Counted from the stretch's first letter, positions 47,310 through 58,900 are shown. The stretch: 64,000 nt of DNA from Cryptomeria japonica (GCF_030272615.1 NC_081405.1:569715095-569779094), one strand, 5' to 3'. Notes: a model not told the origin generated them from the sequence alone. Program-made: numbers and translations.

Positions 47310-48224
47310 TTTTGCCCCTCTTTGAAGTGAGGTGTGATGACACATTGATTCAAAGAATAATCTTGTTTTGATGCTGATATTGGGTTGATAGGATGCCCTG
47401 GCTCTTGATTGATAGATTATGGTATGGTGATGCCCCATTGGGAGATCAATTGAGGTATTTGATCTTTGGAGTTTTGTGAAATTGATATCCTCGTAGATTT
47501 GATTTGATTCGATTGATAAGATCTAGATTCAGTCTAATTTCAAGAAGAATTCATCCTGTATAAGAAAAAGATGATCAAAGTGTCTGGTTTCAGGAAGGAT
47601 TCATCCTGTATAAGACATGATTGATCACAATATTTGGTTTCAGGAAGGATTCATCCTATATAAGACATGATCGAAGTGTCTAGTTTCAGGAAGGATACAT
47701 CCTGTATAAGACATGACTGATCACAATGTCTTTGTTTCAGGAAGGATTCATCCTATATAAGACATGATCAGAGTGTCTGGTTTCAAGAAGGATACATCCT
47801 ATATAGGACATGACTGATCATAATGTCTAGTTTTAGGAAGGATTCATCCTGTATAAGACATGATCGGAGTGTCTGGTTTCAGGAAGGATACATCCTGTAT
47901 AAGACATGACTGATCACAATGTCTTGTTTCAGGAAGGATTCATCTTGTATAAGACATGATCAGATCACAACGTCTAGTTTCAGGAAGGATTGATCCTGTA
48001 TAAGACATGATTGATCACAACATCTGGTTTCAGGAAGGATTCATCCTATATAAGACATGATCGATGTATCTGGTTTTAGGAAGGATACATCCTATATAAG
48101 ACATGACTGATCATAATGTCTGGTTTCAGGAAGGATTCATCCTGTATAAGACATGATCGGAGTCTCTAGTTTCAAGAAGGATACATCCTGTATAAGACAT
48201 GATCGGAGTGTCTGGTTTCAGGAA
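47310..48224 (-). repeat. Remnant of a second gypsy copy: polypurine tract and tandem array outside the 5' LTR
   Basis: Directly right of the 5' LTR lies AAAGAGGGGCAAAA (minus strand, 47310-47326), the same tract that precedes the 3' LTR. The same spacer follows, and then an array (47525-48224, about 15 units) of the same 50/46-bp repeat. Unit order at the array start matches 34430 onwards. A polypurine tract outside a 5' LTR only makes sense as the 3' end of another, upstream copy. The array breaks off mid-unit at about 48224 and copia integrase begins. Confidence 0.85.
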
Positions 48225-49304
48225 GAAGTGTCCTATTAAAACTAGGAGTGTGCAAGGTGATAGCAACTTCATGATTCTCACTAGTGACTACTCAAGAATG
48301 ATGTGGGTCACATTCTTGAAAGATAAGTCTGAAGCTTTTGAAAAGTTCAAAGATTTCAGAGCATTAGTGAAGAAGGAAAGTGGTAAAAGGATCAGCTGCC
48401 TTAGAACTGATCAAGGAGGGGAATTCACTTCTGGAGAATTCAACAAGTACTATGAAGAACATGGCATCAATAGACAATTGTCTGCCCCCTAGAATCCACA
48501 ACAGAATGGCCTAGTAGAGAGGAATAACTAGACTATGTTTGAAGCAGCAAGAATAATGTTGATCCAATGAAAGGTTGCTCACACCTTTTGGAGAGAAGCG
48601 GTGAACACTACAATATACACAATTAACCGAGTACTCGTCAAGAAAGGAAAAGATAAGACTCCTTATGAGTATTGGACTGGTAAGACACTAGTAGTAATGT
48701 ACTTTAGAATGTTTGGTAGCAAATGTTATATCAAGAGGATTGAACATCATAGCAAGTTCGATGCAAAATGTGATGAAGGAATATTCCTAGGATATTCCAC
48801 CAAGAGAAAAGCTCTCAAATGTTTCAACAATAGGACTCAAAGAATTGAGGAAAGCATCAATGTTAGAGTTGATGAAAACTCTGGAAAACCTGAGGAAACT
48901 AGTAGTAAGCAAGTAAGAGATGAACCAGTAGTAACCTTCTGGGCACTGATTGCTAATCAACCAAGTACTAGTAACAGTGTTCCTTCACTGGTAAATGCTG
49001 ATACTGATGAAGATGAGGATGAAGAAGAAAAGCAGGAGGAATCAGTCAAGAGCATTCCTCGATATGTCAAACTGAATAATGATCCAAATCAGATCATAGG
49101 AGATAAGGATGCAGGAATCCTTACAAGAAGAAAGGTCAGAGAAAATTCTTGTATGATCTCTGAATTTGAGCCTAAATCATTCAAAGAGGCACATGAAGAT
49201 GAAGACTAGATCAAGGCAATGGAGGAAGAACTCGACCAGATAAAGAAGAATGACACATGGTCTTTGGTACCTAGATCAGAGCATAAAAATGTCATAGGTA
49301 CCAA
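48225..49304 (+). pseudogene. Copia integrase (5'-truncated) and linker to RT
   Basis: Copia sequence resumes with KTRSVQGD, just after where the first catalytic Asp should be. The core continues with YSRMMWVTFLKDKSEAF, the second Asp in RTDQGGEF (kept), and Glu in NGLVERNN (kept). Stops at 48490-48492 and 48529-48531 are TAG; another near 48570 is TGA. At 48601-49209 the C-terminal integrase part (YWTGKTLVVMYFRMFGSKCYI, GIFLGYS) leads into an acidic linker. TAG 49207-49209 and a missing base near 49308 (in WV-FRNKPNE) follow. Confidence 0.85.
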
Positions 49305-50700
49305 ATGGGTTTCAGAAATAAGCCGAATGAGGATGGTAAAGTGATTAGAAACAAAGCCAGACTTGTTTGTAAAGGATACGCACAAGAAAAAGGAGAAGAC
49401 TATGGAGAAACCTTTTCTCCTGTAGCCAGATTGGAAGGAGTTCATATGCTTCTTGCATATGCAGCCTTTAAAGGATTCAAAGTATATCAAATAGATGTAA
49501 AATCTGCATTCCTAAATGGTGTACTTGAAGAGGAGGTGTATATAGAGCAACCAGATGGGTTTTCCTTATCTAAAGATAGAGACATGGTGTGTAGGTTACA
49601 TAAAGCCTTATATGGTCTAAAGCAGGCACCTAGAGAATGGTATGAACGCTTGCACTCCCATCTTGTGAAGATTGGATTTGAGAGAACAAGCCAAGATAAC
49701 AATATCTACTTGAAATCTGAAGAAGATCAGATCCTGATCTGTGAGGTATTTGTTGATGACATTATCTTTGGTGGAGATGACAAGATGAGTCATGAGTTTG
49801 CAGATGAGATGATGAAAGAGTTTGAGATGTCACTCATAGGGGAGATTAAGTTCTTCATTGGACTGCAGATTCAACAGATGAAAGATGGAATCTTTATCAC
49901 TCAGTCCAAGTATGTCAAAAAGGTGTTGAAGACCTTTGGCATGGAAGATAGCAAACTGGTTGGTACACCAATGGTGACTAGTTGTAAACTATACAAAGAG
50001 GATGACTCAGTATTGGTTAATGAGAAGGAATACCAATTAATGATTGGTAAGGTGCATTATGTAGTGCATAGTAGACCAGATATTGCACATGCAATTGGCA
50101 TTATTGGAAGGTTCTAGAGAAGTCCAAGAGAATCCCACTTGGTTGCAGTCAAGCGGATTCTTAGGTATCTAAAGGGAACTATTGATAATGGATTGTGGTA
50201 TCCATATAGCAAGGATTTCAAGTTGAAAGTATTCATAGATGCTGATTGGGCAGGTAATGTGGACGACCGAAAGAGCACAACCGGTGGTGCATTCTTTCTT
50301 GGTGGTAGACTGGTCTCATGGATGAGTAAGAAGAAGAGTTGTATCTCTCAGTATATAGCAGAAGTAGAGTATGTTGTAGCTTTCATGAACTCCACTCAGA
50401 CAATTTGGATGAAGCATGTATTAAATGGCTTCAAAGTTCCTATATGTGAACTGGTAAGTATATTTTGTGACAGTACTAGTGCAATTAACATTTCCAAGGA
50501 TGCGGTTTTACATTCTAGAACCAAGCACTTTGAGCTTAAGTATCATTTCTTGAGGGAAAAGGTTTAGAACAAAGAGATTGCATTGTAACATGTTTCAAGT
50601 AAGGAGCAGTTAGTAGATATATTCACCAAGCCTCTCCCAAAGGCTACATTTATGTACTTAAGAGGTGAATTAGGGGTGTTGCCCCTTCAGGAGGTGAACT
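49305..50700 (+). pseudogene. Copia reverse transcriptase and RNase H
   Basis: The frame is continuous from 49305. The RT has KARLVCKGYAQEKGEDYGETFSPVAR, QIDVKSAFLNG, EVYIEQPDGF, LYGLKQAPREWY and the active site FVDDIIFGG (near 49755). TAG 50115-50117 interrupts where Gln is likely. RNase H follows with FIDADWAGN, DRKSTTGG, a Glu in AEVEY, FCDSTSAI and SRTKHFELKYHFLRE. After TAG 50565-50567 the frame continues to the usual DIFTKPLPKATF end. The domain order after integrase confirms Ty1/copia. About five nonsense codons make it inactive. Confidence 0.92.
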
Positions 50701-50937
50701 AAAGGTATATTCTCCACATTAGTCAGGTATTGCATAGTCAAATTTTTTTTTCAAGATTGATGTGTTGAAGGATGCTACTCCTCAGGGGGAGCAGCATAAT
50801 GGAACGGGGAACTTGCGCCTCCACTTTGGTATTGTTGTCAAAGGGGTAGAAGAAGTGAAGTGGATAGAAGATATTTGCAGAAAGTGTGGGAGAAGAAGTG
50901 AAGCAGAGAGATATCTTTGTATATTTCCATCAATGCC

Positions 50938-50949
50938 AAAGGGGGAGAT
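50938..50949 (+). other. Polypurine tract of the copia element
   Basis: AAAGGGGGAGAT ends one base before the 3' LTR. It lies in CATCAATGCCAAAGGGGGAG, a context that is identical in element X (55722-55743, minus strand). Confidence 0.85.
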
Positions 50950-52370
50950 TGTTGGCATTATGTGAACCGGTATGAGGACATGATGACATTGTATGTTGTC
51001 ATTGATGTCAATATGTTGTAGAAAAGAGAACCGGCATGTTATCAAGAACCAGTATATGTGAGATTTGGTATAACATTGTGAACCGGTACATGGAAGCTTT
51101 GTATGACTACCGATTGGTAGTCTCAACTTTAGAGTTTCTGGTTGAAAGGCTTCAAACCTATGTGACTCAACTGGTGACTTTGTGTGATGAGTTAGAATTG
51201 TAACGAAGACAAGATCATGTTGCCATGTCAGTATTGTGCGCGTGAAGGATTTTGCATGAAGGAGATTGTTCCTATCTACCTCGAGAATGTGCGAAGTCTG
51301 TAAATAGTGAAAACGCGTGATGGGTTATCAGCCGCCATGAAAGCGGTGGAGAATGAACAGTGGAGAATGTCTTGAGATCGGTTCAAGATGGTTGTATTTA
51401 ATGCAATATGCTCAATGGCCAGGATTGAATTGTTTGAATTGCTTAACCTAAAAATTTTAGGGTTTAGGGTTTATGCTACTGACCTATCTGTTTCCTATAA
51501 TGTTGATATTGTGTTTCTTTCTTAAGTTGTTGCCAAAATTTGTGTGTGTGTATCCAAGTAAAGAGATACGTGATTCTTGCCAGACTAAAGGAAAGAAGTG
51601 ATACCTACAGACTGTAAGTGCAGAAGGTGAAGAGGAGCTAAAGCGGATCTGCATTGCCATTGAGAGTTGTTACTAGATCATTGTAATACCTGTTGATCTC
51701 TAACCACTTCAATAGTTGGGAAATCTGTTAATAGGGTAGCTTTAACTGGCTTAATGTAAATCCTTTGACAGGGTGAATCAAAACCATTGAGTTCTTGAAA
51801 TCCTCTAACAAGGTAACCTTTAACAAGGTTTAACCCTTAACCGGGCATTCTAGCCATCCCTTAACCAGGTGATCCCTAACATGATTGGTTACTAACAAAA
51901 CCTATTGTATTAATCTTTAACTGGACAAGGCTTTTAACAGAGCAGACTTCTAAAGAGTTCAAAACAACTTTTGGGTATTCATCCCCACCGTGGTATTTCC
52001 CAGTTGGGTTTCCACGTGAAAAATCTATGTGTCATGTGTGATGTTTTTCATGTGATGGTTCAAGTGATTTGTGTCTGAAGGTAACTCATGTTGATCTAGC
52101 TATTTATATTTTGATGATAGATTACTTGTTCATGCACTAGGGTGAAATGGAAATGAAGTACTAGATTGTATGAAAAGATAAGTGTCAACCAGTTAATGCT
52201 TGTCACAGTCATTATTAGCTTTACCGGTTGTACTTTGTTTCAGACTGGTGTTAGTGTTCATTTGCAGTGTTTACTATCTAACCAGTTTGAAGAAAGTGTT
52301 TTTGTCTGTACTAATTCACCCCCCCCTCTCAGTACTAGTTTGGTACTAGCCATTCATCATTGATTTATCA
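50950..52370 (+). repeat. 3' LTR of the copia element
   Basis: 1,421 bp, TG...CA, matching the 5' LTR. Several ACCGGT boxes intact in one LTR are ACCAGT, ACCGAT or ACTGGT in the other. It lacks about 65 bp near its start relative to the 5' LTR. Confidence 0.9.
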
Positions 52371-52461
52371 TAAAGTCTCTTTGCACGCAAGAGCTTTCAA
52401 AATAGAAAGTTCACAAGTGATTAAAATGAACTCAACACCCCATTTTATTCATTGCATCCAC

Positions 52462-53117
52462 CAACTAGGAATGTGCAGGATCATAGTGGGCCATAAAGGC
52501 CCTTAAGTGGCAATGAAAATCAGAAAAACAAAGTTAGGAAACTTGATGCAAAAAATTGACTAAGTTACCAACATATTTCAAAAATATGTCAGAATAGAAT
52601 CTCTAGGAAATTGAATTTAGTTTTTAAGCTATTAGTTGTTTTTTAAAAATAAAAAAATCTATTTGATGAAAATATGAAATTTCAATGCAATAGTACTTAA
52701 ATTTCAAGAAAAAGATAAGAAGTAGGTGTCTGTCTGACCACCCTAAGAAAAATCAAATCTTAAATTTTTTTATAATGTTTTACATATAAGTAAAAGACTC
52801 GTGTCTTGATGTGTCACATACTTTTTTGTATTTTTTATAAAATAAATAATTAATTATGATTTTTTCAATACAACTTTTTAAAAATATTAAAAACTCGTAT
52901 GTCTGACCACCATAATGTTGTCAAAACTTTCCGAAGTTCATTTTTCCTTTTTATAATCCTATAGTAGATGAAATATAGAATCTGATTCATTTTTTAGATT
53001 CAAAAAATGTGATACCATTTGAAAGTTATAGATATTTTTCAATTAGCCTATGAATCAGGACCTTAGTCAAGATATCGCCACTTTTTGGCCCCTCATGATC
53101 CTGCACATACCCAAGTA
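52462..53117. mobile_element. Candidate inverted-repeat element
   Basis: ATGTGCAGGATCAT at 52471-52484 recurs inverted at 53095-53108. With mismatches the arms extend to about 30 bp (CAACTAGGA... and CTACTTGGGT..., through a GGGCC-type end). The 650-bp interior is AT-rich and non-coding, and a TCTGACCACC string occurs twice (52733, 52912). It could be a MITE or a folded repeat. No target duplication was found. Confidence 0.4.
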
Positions 53118-53420
53118 GGGTCATACATATATGAATGTATTTTACCATTATAGTTCATAAAGTTGAGACTTTAATTTTATCATTTTTCAAAAGCAACATT
53201 GTGGACCAACTGAACCATCTAGAAACCTTTAAAAATAAATTCATATCTTCTTGTATGTTGAAAACAACTCGGCATCCAAACTGCAATGGGATCATAAGAT
53301 CTTTATTTCACTCTCCCCCTTAAACAATGAATAGTGTCTAGTTACTATAAAATAAATCTGCACCAACTAAGGGTGTGGACCCATCCTCACTCTATTCTTA
53401 CACCTTTTCTTCAAATTTCT

Positions 53421-54306
53421 TCACCCATGCATCTTATCATTTTCTTCTTCAACATCAATTTTCTTTACTAGATCAATAGACTTCTTATTTCTTCCCCTAC
53501 ATAATTTGACAATATTTCTAGTTTTATTGCAATTATAACAACTCAGACCTTGTTCTAGACCATTGCCATTCATCCTTACATTTCCATTTCCTCTAACACT
53601 TGGACCATTCCTTCTTATATTAGAGCTACACTCAATATCCTTATGCCCAAATTGTTGCATGCATAACAATATCCATTGAATGATTTAAAATTTCTACCAT
53701 AGCAAATATTCACATATCCATTCCATAATATCCTAGTTCTACACTCATTTTCCTTATGTCCAAACTAATTTTATGTATATCATTGACCATTGAATTACTA
53801 AGATCTTTTCTGACTTATACATTCACTAGCTCTATGTCCAAATTTATAGGATGAAAAGTAGTTACCATTGAAGTTTGGTGAATACTTGCTTTGAGAAGGG
53901 ATTGTCCTTTTGTGAATCTTCTTGTTCTAGACTAGAATGAAACCTCGTTGTTATTTGCTAGTCTTTCAATATATTCTTGACCATTTCCTTTCCTTTGTCT
54001 CCTTTATTGAACCTCTTAGAACTTTCATCATTTTCAAATCCAAGAACACCTTTATGGTTGTTTTTATTCTAAGCACCAAGAATCATGTGCATCAAGTACT
54101 TTTCTTCCACAATTTAGCTTCAAACCTTTATCAATCTATTATTTCACCTCTTTCAAATCTTTCCTTAGCATGTCTACGTCTTCCTCAAGTTTGACACATT
54201 CTCTGAATTTGTCATGTAGCTTTGTTTCAAGATCATCAATATCCTTTCTTCCTTTATCAACTTCCCATTCATTTTGTTCCTTAGCATCCATATCAAAAGA
54301 AAACAT
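53421..54306 (-). pseudogene. ORF1-like gene of element Z: coiled coil and CCHC knuckles
   Basis: From ATG 54304-54306 the reading begins with a short charged coiled coil (DDLETKLHDKFRECVKLEED) and then breaks into frameshifted pieces. Further on are degenerate knuckles: FSSYKFGHRASEC, a CNNLG/FGHKDIEC pair split by a frameshift, and CYNCNKTRN in which the Gly-His is lost. The last open part (53669-53421) ends in an acidic tail. Layout, primer site and LTR position match element X ORF1, but the DNA is clearly different, so Z is a relative. Confidence 0.55.
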
Positions 54307-54361
54307 AGTGTTCAAAAAAGTGAATCTACCTTATCTATTTGGCTATAATTTCAAGAATATT

Positions 54362-54373
54362 TCTCTGATACCA
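54362..54373 (-). other. Primer-binding site of element Z
   Basis: TGGTATCAGAGA on the minus strand, an initiator tRNA-Met site. An LTR end (TGATTAACACTATAGG on the plus strand) lies two bases to its right. Confidence 0.7.
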
Positions 54374-54375
54374 AT

Positions 54376-55025
54376 TGATTAACACTATAGGATATTAAGG
54401 GGGGGATCAATTGGAATATAGTAAATCTTAATTGATTAATCCTTTTATTTATCGTTCATTCCATCCACCATAAGCATAGAAGTAAATAACTAAAAATTGA
54501 AAGACCATTCACACATGAACACCATGATTTTTACACAGAAAACCTAAACTAGAAAAAAACCCATGGTGAGAATCACACTAACAATATATATGAAACTCTT
54601 TACAAAGTTTAGGCCAAAGGACAGGGGGCTTACTTCTTTGAGAAAATATTGTAGGCTAAGGCATACAACCTTAAGGCAAGATATACTAATTACTTGTACA
54701 CACTAAAGGTCACTTCTTTAGGGAAATATACAATTCAACTGATACAATAAACCTCTAATTACCCAGATATTGGTAATAGTTCATAGTTTAATACACATCA
54801 AAATTGTATTCATCACTAATCTCCTAAATCTCTGAACCTCTATTTCACTTTATATTCACTTCACATCACTCGCACAATTCATTTATTCATCTACACAATT
54901 ATTCTACCCTATTTATACCATCTACAACTTCAACAACATTAATTAGGTGGGATAAACTAGATGTAACATGTATAAGCATAGAAATTGACCACAAAAATAA
55001 TCTTCAATGTAAATACAAAATGACA
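54376..55025 (-). mobile_element. 5' LTR of element Z, right end truncated
   Basis: The LTR 3' end is fixed by the primer site. On the minus strand it ends CCCCCCTTAATATCCTATAG then TGTTAATCA, similar in style to X and copia LTR ends. The interior is non-coding. The right part is lost where the truncated 3' LTR of element X starts near 55026, so the two junctions coincide. Confidence 0.5.
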
Positions 55026-55721
55026 TAAAACATTAAAAACATATTAAAACTATGTATCGGTAAATGAGAAATAATGCAGTAAACAAGAATAACAACAGCC
55101 ACATGAGAAGCACACAATAACATAGCATTTTAACGAGGAAACCTAGTGTGGGAAAAACCTCTATGGGATTAGTGACCCACAATATTCTCTTACTGGACAA
55201 TAAGGGCTGCACATGCAGGAAGGCCAAGTGCCTAGAGCTCACTGCTCAATTACAAAAGAAGTGACACTGACTTACAAAAATGGATTATATTAAGCCAAAG
55301 TCTTGTACTACTTTAGATTAGCATCTCCTATGCCAAATCCAGTACCGGTTTAAGCTCTTCTATATACATAAACCCTTAACCAATGATTCACATATTAGGT
55401 TTGCATAATTTCACCTTTATTTTTATTTTTTTTCAAAATGATCTACAATAATCTCATACATATATGAGTCATATTACAACTCGCCATGTCATCTTACAAT
55501 GATTTTAGAATTACTTACAAAATACATTTGAAAAAAATTGAAGTCAGCCAAGTTGTCGGTATCCTTCGTTTCACTTCCAGTGTTCTGTATGCCAGTGTGG
55601 AGTCTATCGGTGTCAGTGTCGGTATATTTGTCTTGCCGATATCATATGATTGCAAGGTTTCCATCAATGACAAAACCTTCAATCACCTACAATTTCTCAT
55701 TGGAGTGTGCATTTGCCAACA
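55026..55721 (-). repeat. 3' LTR of element X (minus copy), end truncated
   Basis: Matches 60885-61599. On the minus strand it starts TGTTGGCAAATGCACACTCC at 55721. The end corresponding to 60812-60885 (C-rich CTCAGTATC end) is absent. Confidence 0.82.
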
Positions 55722-55733
55722 ATCTCCCCCTTT
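55722..55733 (-). other. Polypurine tract of element X
   Basis: AAAGGGGGAGAT on the minus strand directly before the 3' LTR, identical to that of the copia element at 50938-50949. Confidence 0.85.
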
Positions 55734-55925
55734 GGCATTGATGGCAACACTCATGAGAAAAATAAAAAAGTGTCCAAAAATGATATCCAAAAATAGTTTG
55801 CCAAAATTGTCTTTCCAAAACTGTATGCTCAAAAAATGTATGCTCCCCCTAAGAAGATGACGTCCTTTCGTCTAACCATTTTTCTCATCCCACTACTCCC
55901 GCTTTGACATCAATGACAAAGGTTG

Positions 55926-58900
55926 TCATTCGGTGTTAGTGGAGTCCTGCCTAGATTCTTGTAACCGGTGGGTTACAATCTGAAAGATATCTGTCAAAAC
56001 TAAATTTATGCCATTGCTGAAATTTTTGCTATCTTTAATTGCCTCTTATGTTCTTTGCACTATACTGGTGAGTATGTGCATTTTCTCTTCCGGTGTCCTC
56101 AGTTCGGGAACCAGAGATTCAGATATTTCTTTTCTCAAGGAAATAAGATACTCTAGTTTTGGACTAAGTCTGCATTTTAAGTCCTTTGCCTTATTCTTTA
56201 TTCCCTATTTGTCTTTCTCCAATTTCTTGATTTTCACTTTCCGTTCTGCAATTTTCTTCTCTAACTCCAAAAATGAATCTGATGTTCCAATCAAATTGTC
56301 AGCAATATTATTTATCTTTTCTTGTGCTTTACTGATCTCTTTGTCAAGATCCTATGTTAATACATTTGATTTGCAAGTATCCCTGTACAGTTTCTTAAAG
56401 TCATAGATTATTTCTCCAAGTTCTGGTAAAAGGGTGTCCATTTATTCCTTGTTTTTCTTTACAATATCCTCAAAGAATTTCTCTTTTTCTTTTATTTGTC
56501 TTTTCTTAAATGTATCCTCTTTTATTTTATCAATAGTCAATAGGTTGCTGGTGATGAACTTAGACAATGTGTCTAGTTGACCTAAAGAATCTTTATTCTC
56601 AACACTACACTTTGGTGCTATCAATTTAAGAATTGGTATTGTATCATCAATAGCCTTATAGGCTTGTGCATTGCATTCCATGATCTTCTTTATTGAATCT
56701 AACAGAACCTCTGTTACATTAGTAGGTCTAAATTTTGTCATAGTTATACTAGATGTTTGTCCAACAGTCTTTATAATAGCCATGCTACCAGTTGTGGTAA
56801 TTTCCTTACTTGATTCGACCTCTGGTAGGTCTGTCTATGTTTACATTTCTACAAACAAAGGTTTATGCTTTTTCAGTTTGGGTTGGTGGCATTGTCTTTG
56901 TCTATACTTGTGCTTCAACCTGTACCGTATTTGGTTTCTCTAACCGTGTCTTAGAAGGTTTCTCAAATGTAATCTTGGTTTGTACCTCTGAACTTTTCTT
57001 AGCCGGTTCTTCGGATGGTTTATCTATTGTATCTATAGGTTTATCAGTGGTATCCTTTGCCGGTTGCTCTGCCAGTGCTATTTTTTCTATGTTTGTCTCA
57101 ATCTCTGCAGCCAGTGACTCAGTAGTCACATCTTTCTACTTATCCTCAGTGGTTTCTCTATCAACCACAACATTAACTTCTTGAGTATCTACATTTACTG
57201 TATACAAAATTTCTTATTCAGGATTTGTACCTTCTACCATGGTCTCCATACTCTTAGTGGCTAGTTGATTTTCAGTAGTGTCTACCGGTGGAGTATCTAA
57301 AAGAGGTGGGGGCATATTGTCAGTTTTTTCAGGCTTGGTGGTCCACCTACCTTACCTTTTCCCTTATCTCTATCCTTTTGATATACTTTGATAGTTTTAG
57401 GTCTAAGTAATTCTTCCTCCTTTTCTTTCTCCATAAAGAAAATATACCATGCATCAGCAGTTTCCTCAGAAATTTCCTTTACTCTTCCTCCCATTAATGC
57501 TACATGCCGGTGAGTAGTAGAAAATACTGTCTGGTTAGCCTTACTGATTAATTTGTCTGTTTCATCTGGTGAATTAACTGGATGCACTCCCGTTATTTTT
57601 TAATCTTAATCTTTTTATCCAATTCAACAATATCTAATCTCCTAGCTTCCAATCTCCTATACAAGTCATTTGGAATTTCTTCAACAACTTCGATTAAAAA
57701 TTTCTTGTATATATCTAACTGTAAAATTACACTGTTCTCTATACTTTCCTTATCATCAGCTGATAGTGTATTGTATATTTTATTGATGTTCTTCAACTTA
57801 CCATCTTCTATGATTTCACTAAAAAGTTTGTATATAGGAGCAATAGTTTGTTTCACCTTCTTCTTAGGAGTCATCTTCTTTACTGGAGGCCGTACTGCCT
57901 ATTGATTTTGTCTTGTTCTTTTAGTTGTAGGAGAGGGTGCTAGTGAGGTTTTTCTTCTTCTTTCAACCCTTTTAAATACAATAGGTATATCACTTTCAGA
58001 AGAAGTTCCAACCGGTGAAAGCTGAGTTTCCGGTTGAGGTGCTTCCAACTCACTTTCACTTATACCAGTTTGTCTCATAACATCTTCCTTGATTGCCTTT
58101 GCCTGCCAGGTTCCTTTCCTTATAGTTGCTTCAACCTTCTTAACCCTTTTTCTAGATTGAATTCCACTTTCTATTGTTTCAGCATTTCCAAAAATTTCCT
58201 CTTTCGGTTCCTTTGGAGCTTCAAGGAGGGCTTTTGCATATGTTATTATGATGTTGTCATCTATTTCATAGCCTATTTCAATTAGCCAAATAGTTCAAGG
58301 GAAAACTACTTCCATCCAAATTTCATCTTTCTTGATCACAAAATAGATTTCCTTTTCATACTTATCCATAATAGCTTGTGATAATCTTACTCTAGTCTTC
58401 ATTCGAGCCTTCAATGCTTGAAAATACTCATTTAGGTTTTTCTCCCGCTTTCTCCCATACTCTTTAGTAAATCTAATAGTTGTTTTCCTACTGGTATGTC
58501 AAAACCAAAATCTCTAGCACCAATATCGGGTACTTGTTTAGTTATGTACAACATTAGACAAACAAGTAAGTTTCCAAATTTGAATGTTCTTTTCTTATCT
58601 CTTTTGATCTTTCCCAAATTGTCTATCAACTTGTCTTTAAGCTATTCACATATATCTATTCTTGCATTATATTTTAGCATATCATAGGCACTCTTGATAC
58701 ATAGGCTAGAAACTGAATTTAGCCTATTTGCATGTGTAGCCTTATAACCTAAGATCATACTAATAAATCTGACATGTATATCCTTCAAATCGTTTACCCT
58801 TAGAGATCTTTTATCAAACGTTGCACCAGTTAGGTTTGTCACTGTGTCATTTGAGACCTTCTTTGTTTTGTCTGGTCTGTTACTAATGGAGGGTAACCCT

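Larger units (their letters stand above)
33104..48224 (-). mobile_element. Tat-like Ty3/gypsy element nested in the copia element
   Basis: It reads right to left. Outside the 5' LTR is a tandem array (47525-48224). Then come the LTR (46222-47309), primer site, long leader, gag, protease, G-patch, RT, RNase H, a second RNase H, integrase, 3' UTR with a tandem array, polypurine tract, and LTR (33104-34212). The second RNase H after the RT-linked one is the hallmark of the plant Tat lineage. The array and polypurine tract found beyond the 5' LTR belong, by order, to another copy, so the insert was a tandem of elements sharing LTRs, now cut at its right end. Frameshifts and stops inactivate it. 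Confidence 0.88.
30439..52370 (+). mobile_element. Ty1/copia retrotransposon split by a nested gypsy element
   Basis: LTRs at 30439-31923 and 50950-52370 both begin TGTTGGCATTATGTGAACC or a one- to two-base variant and end TTATCA. The flanks are TGAAG (30434-30438) and TAAAG (52371-52375), a 5-bp target duplication with one mismatch. Between them are a tRNA-Met primer site, gag, CCHC, protease, integrase, RT, RNase H and a polypurine tract, in copia order (integrase before RT). The minus-strand gypsy element (33104-48224) sits between protease and integrase, and about 150 codons of the copia are missing there, including the first catalytic Asp of integrase. Many TAG stops make it inactive. 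Confidence 0.92.

Noticed and set aside
48199-48224. Apparent start of the copia integrase ORF at 48199
   Set aside because: The first codons are read from the gypsy array; real copia sequence starts at about 48225.
55538-55860. ORFs across the X 3' LTR and 3' UTR on the plus strand
   Set aside because: They are antisense to the element and fall in LTR and non-coding sequence; not conserved as a frame in the other LTR copies.
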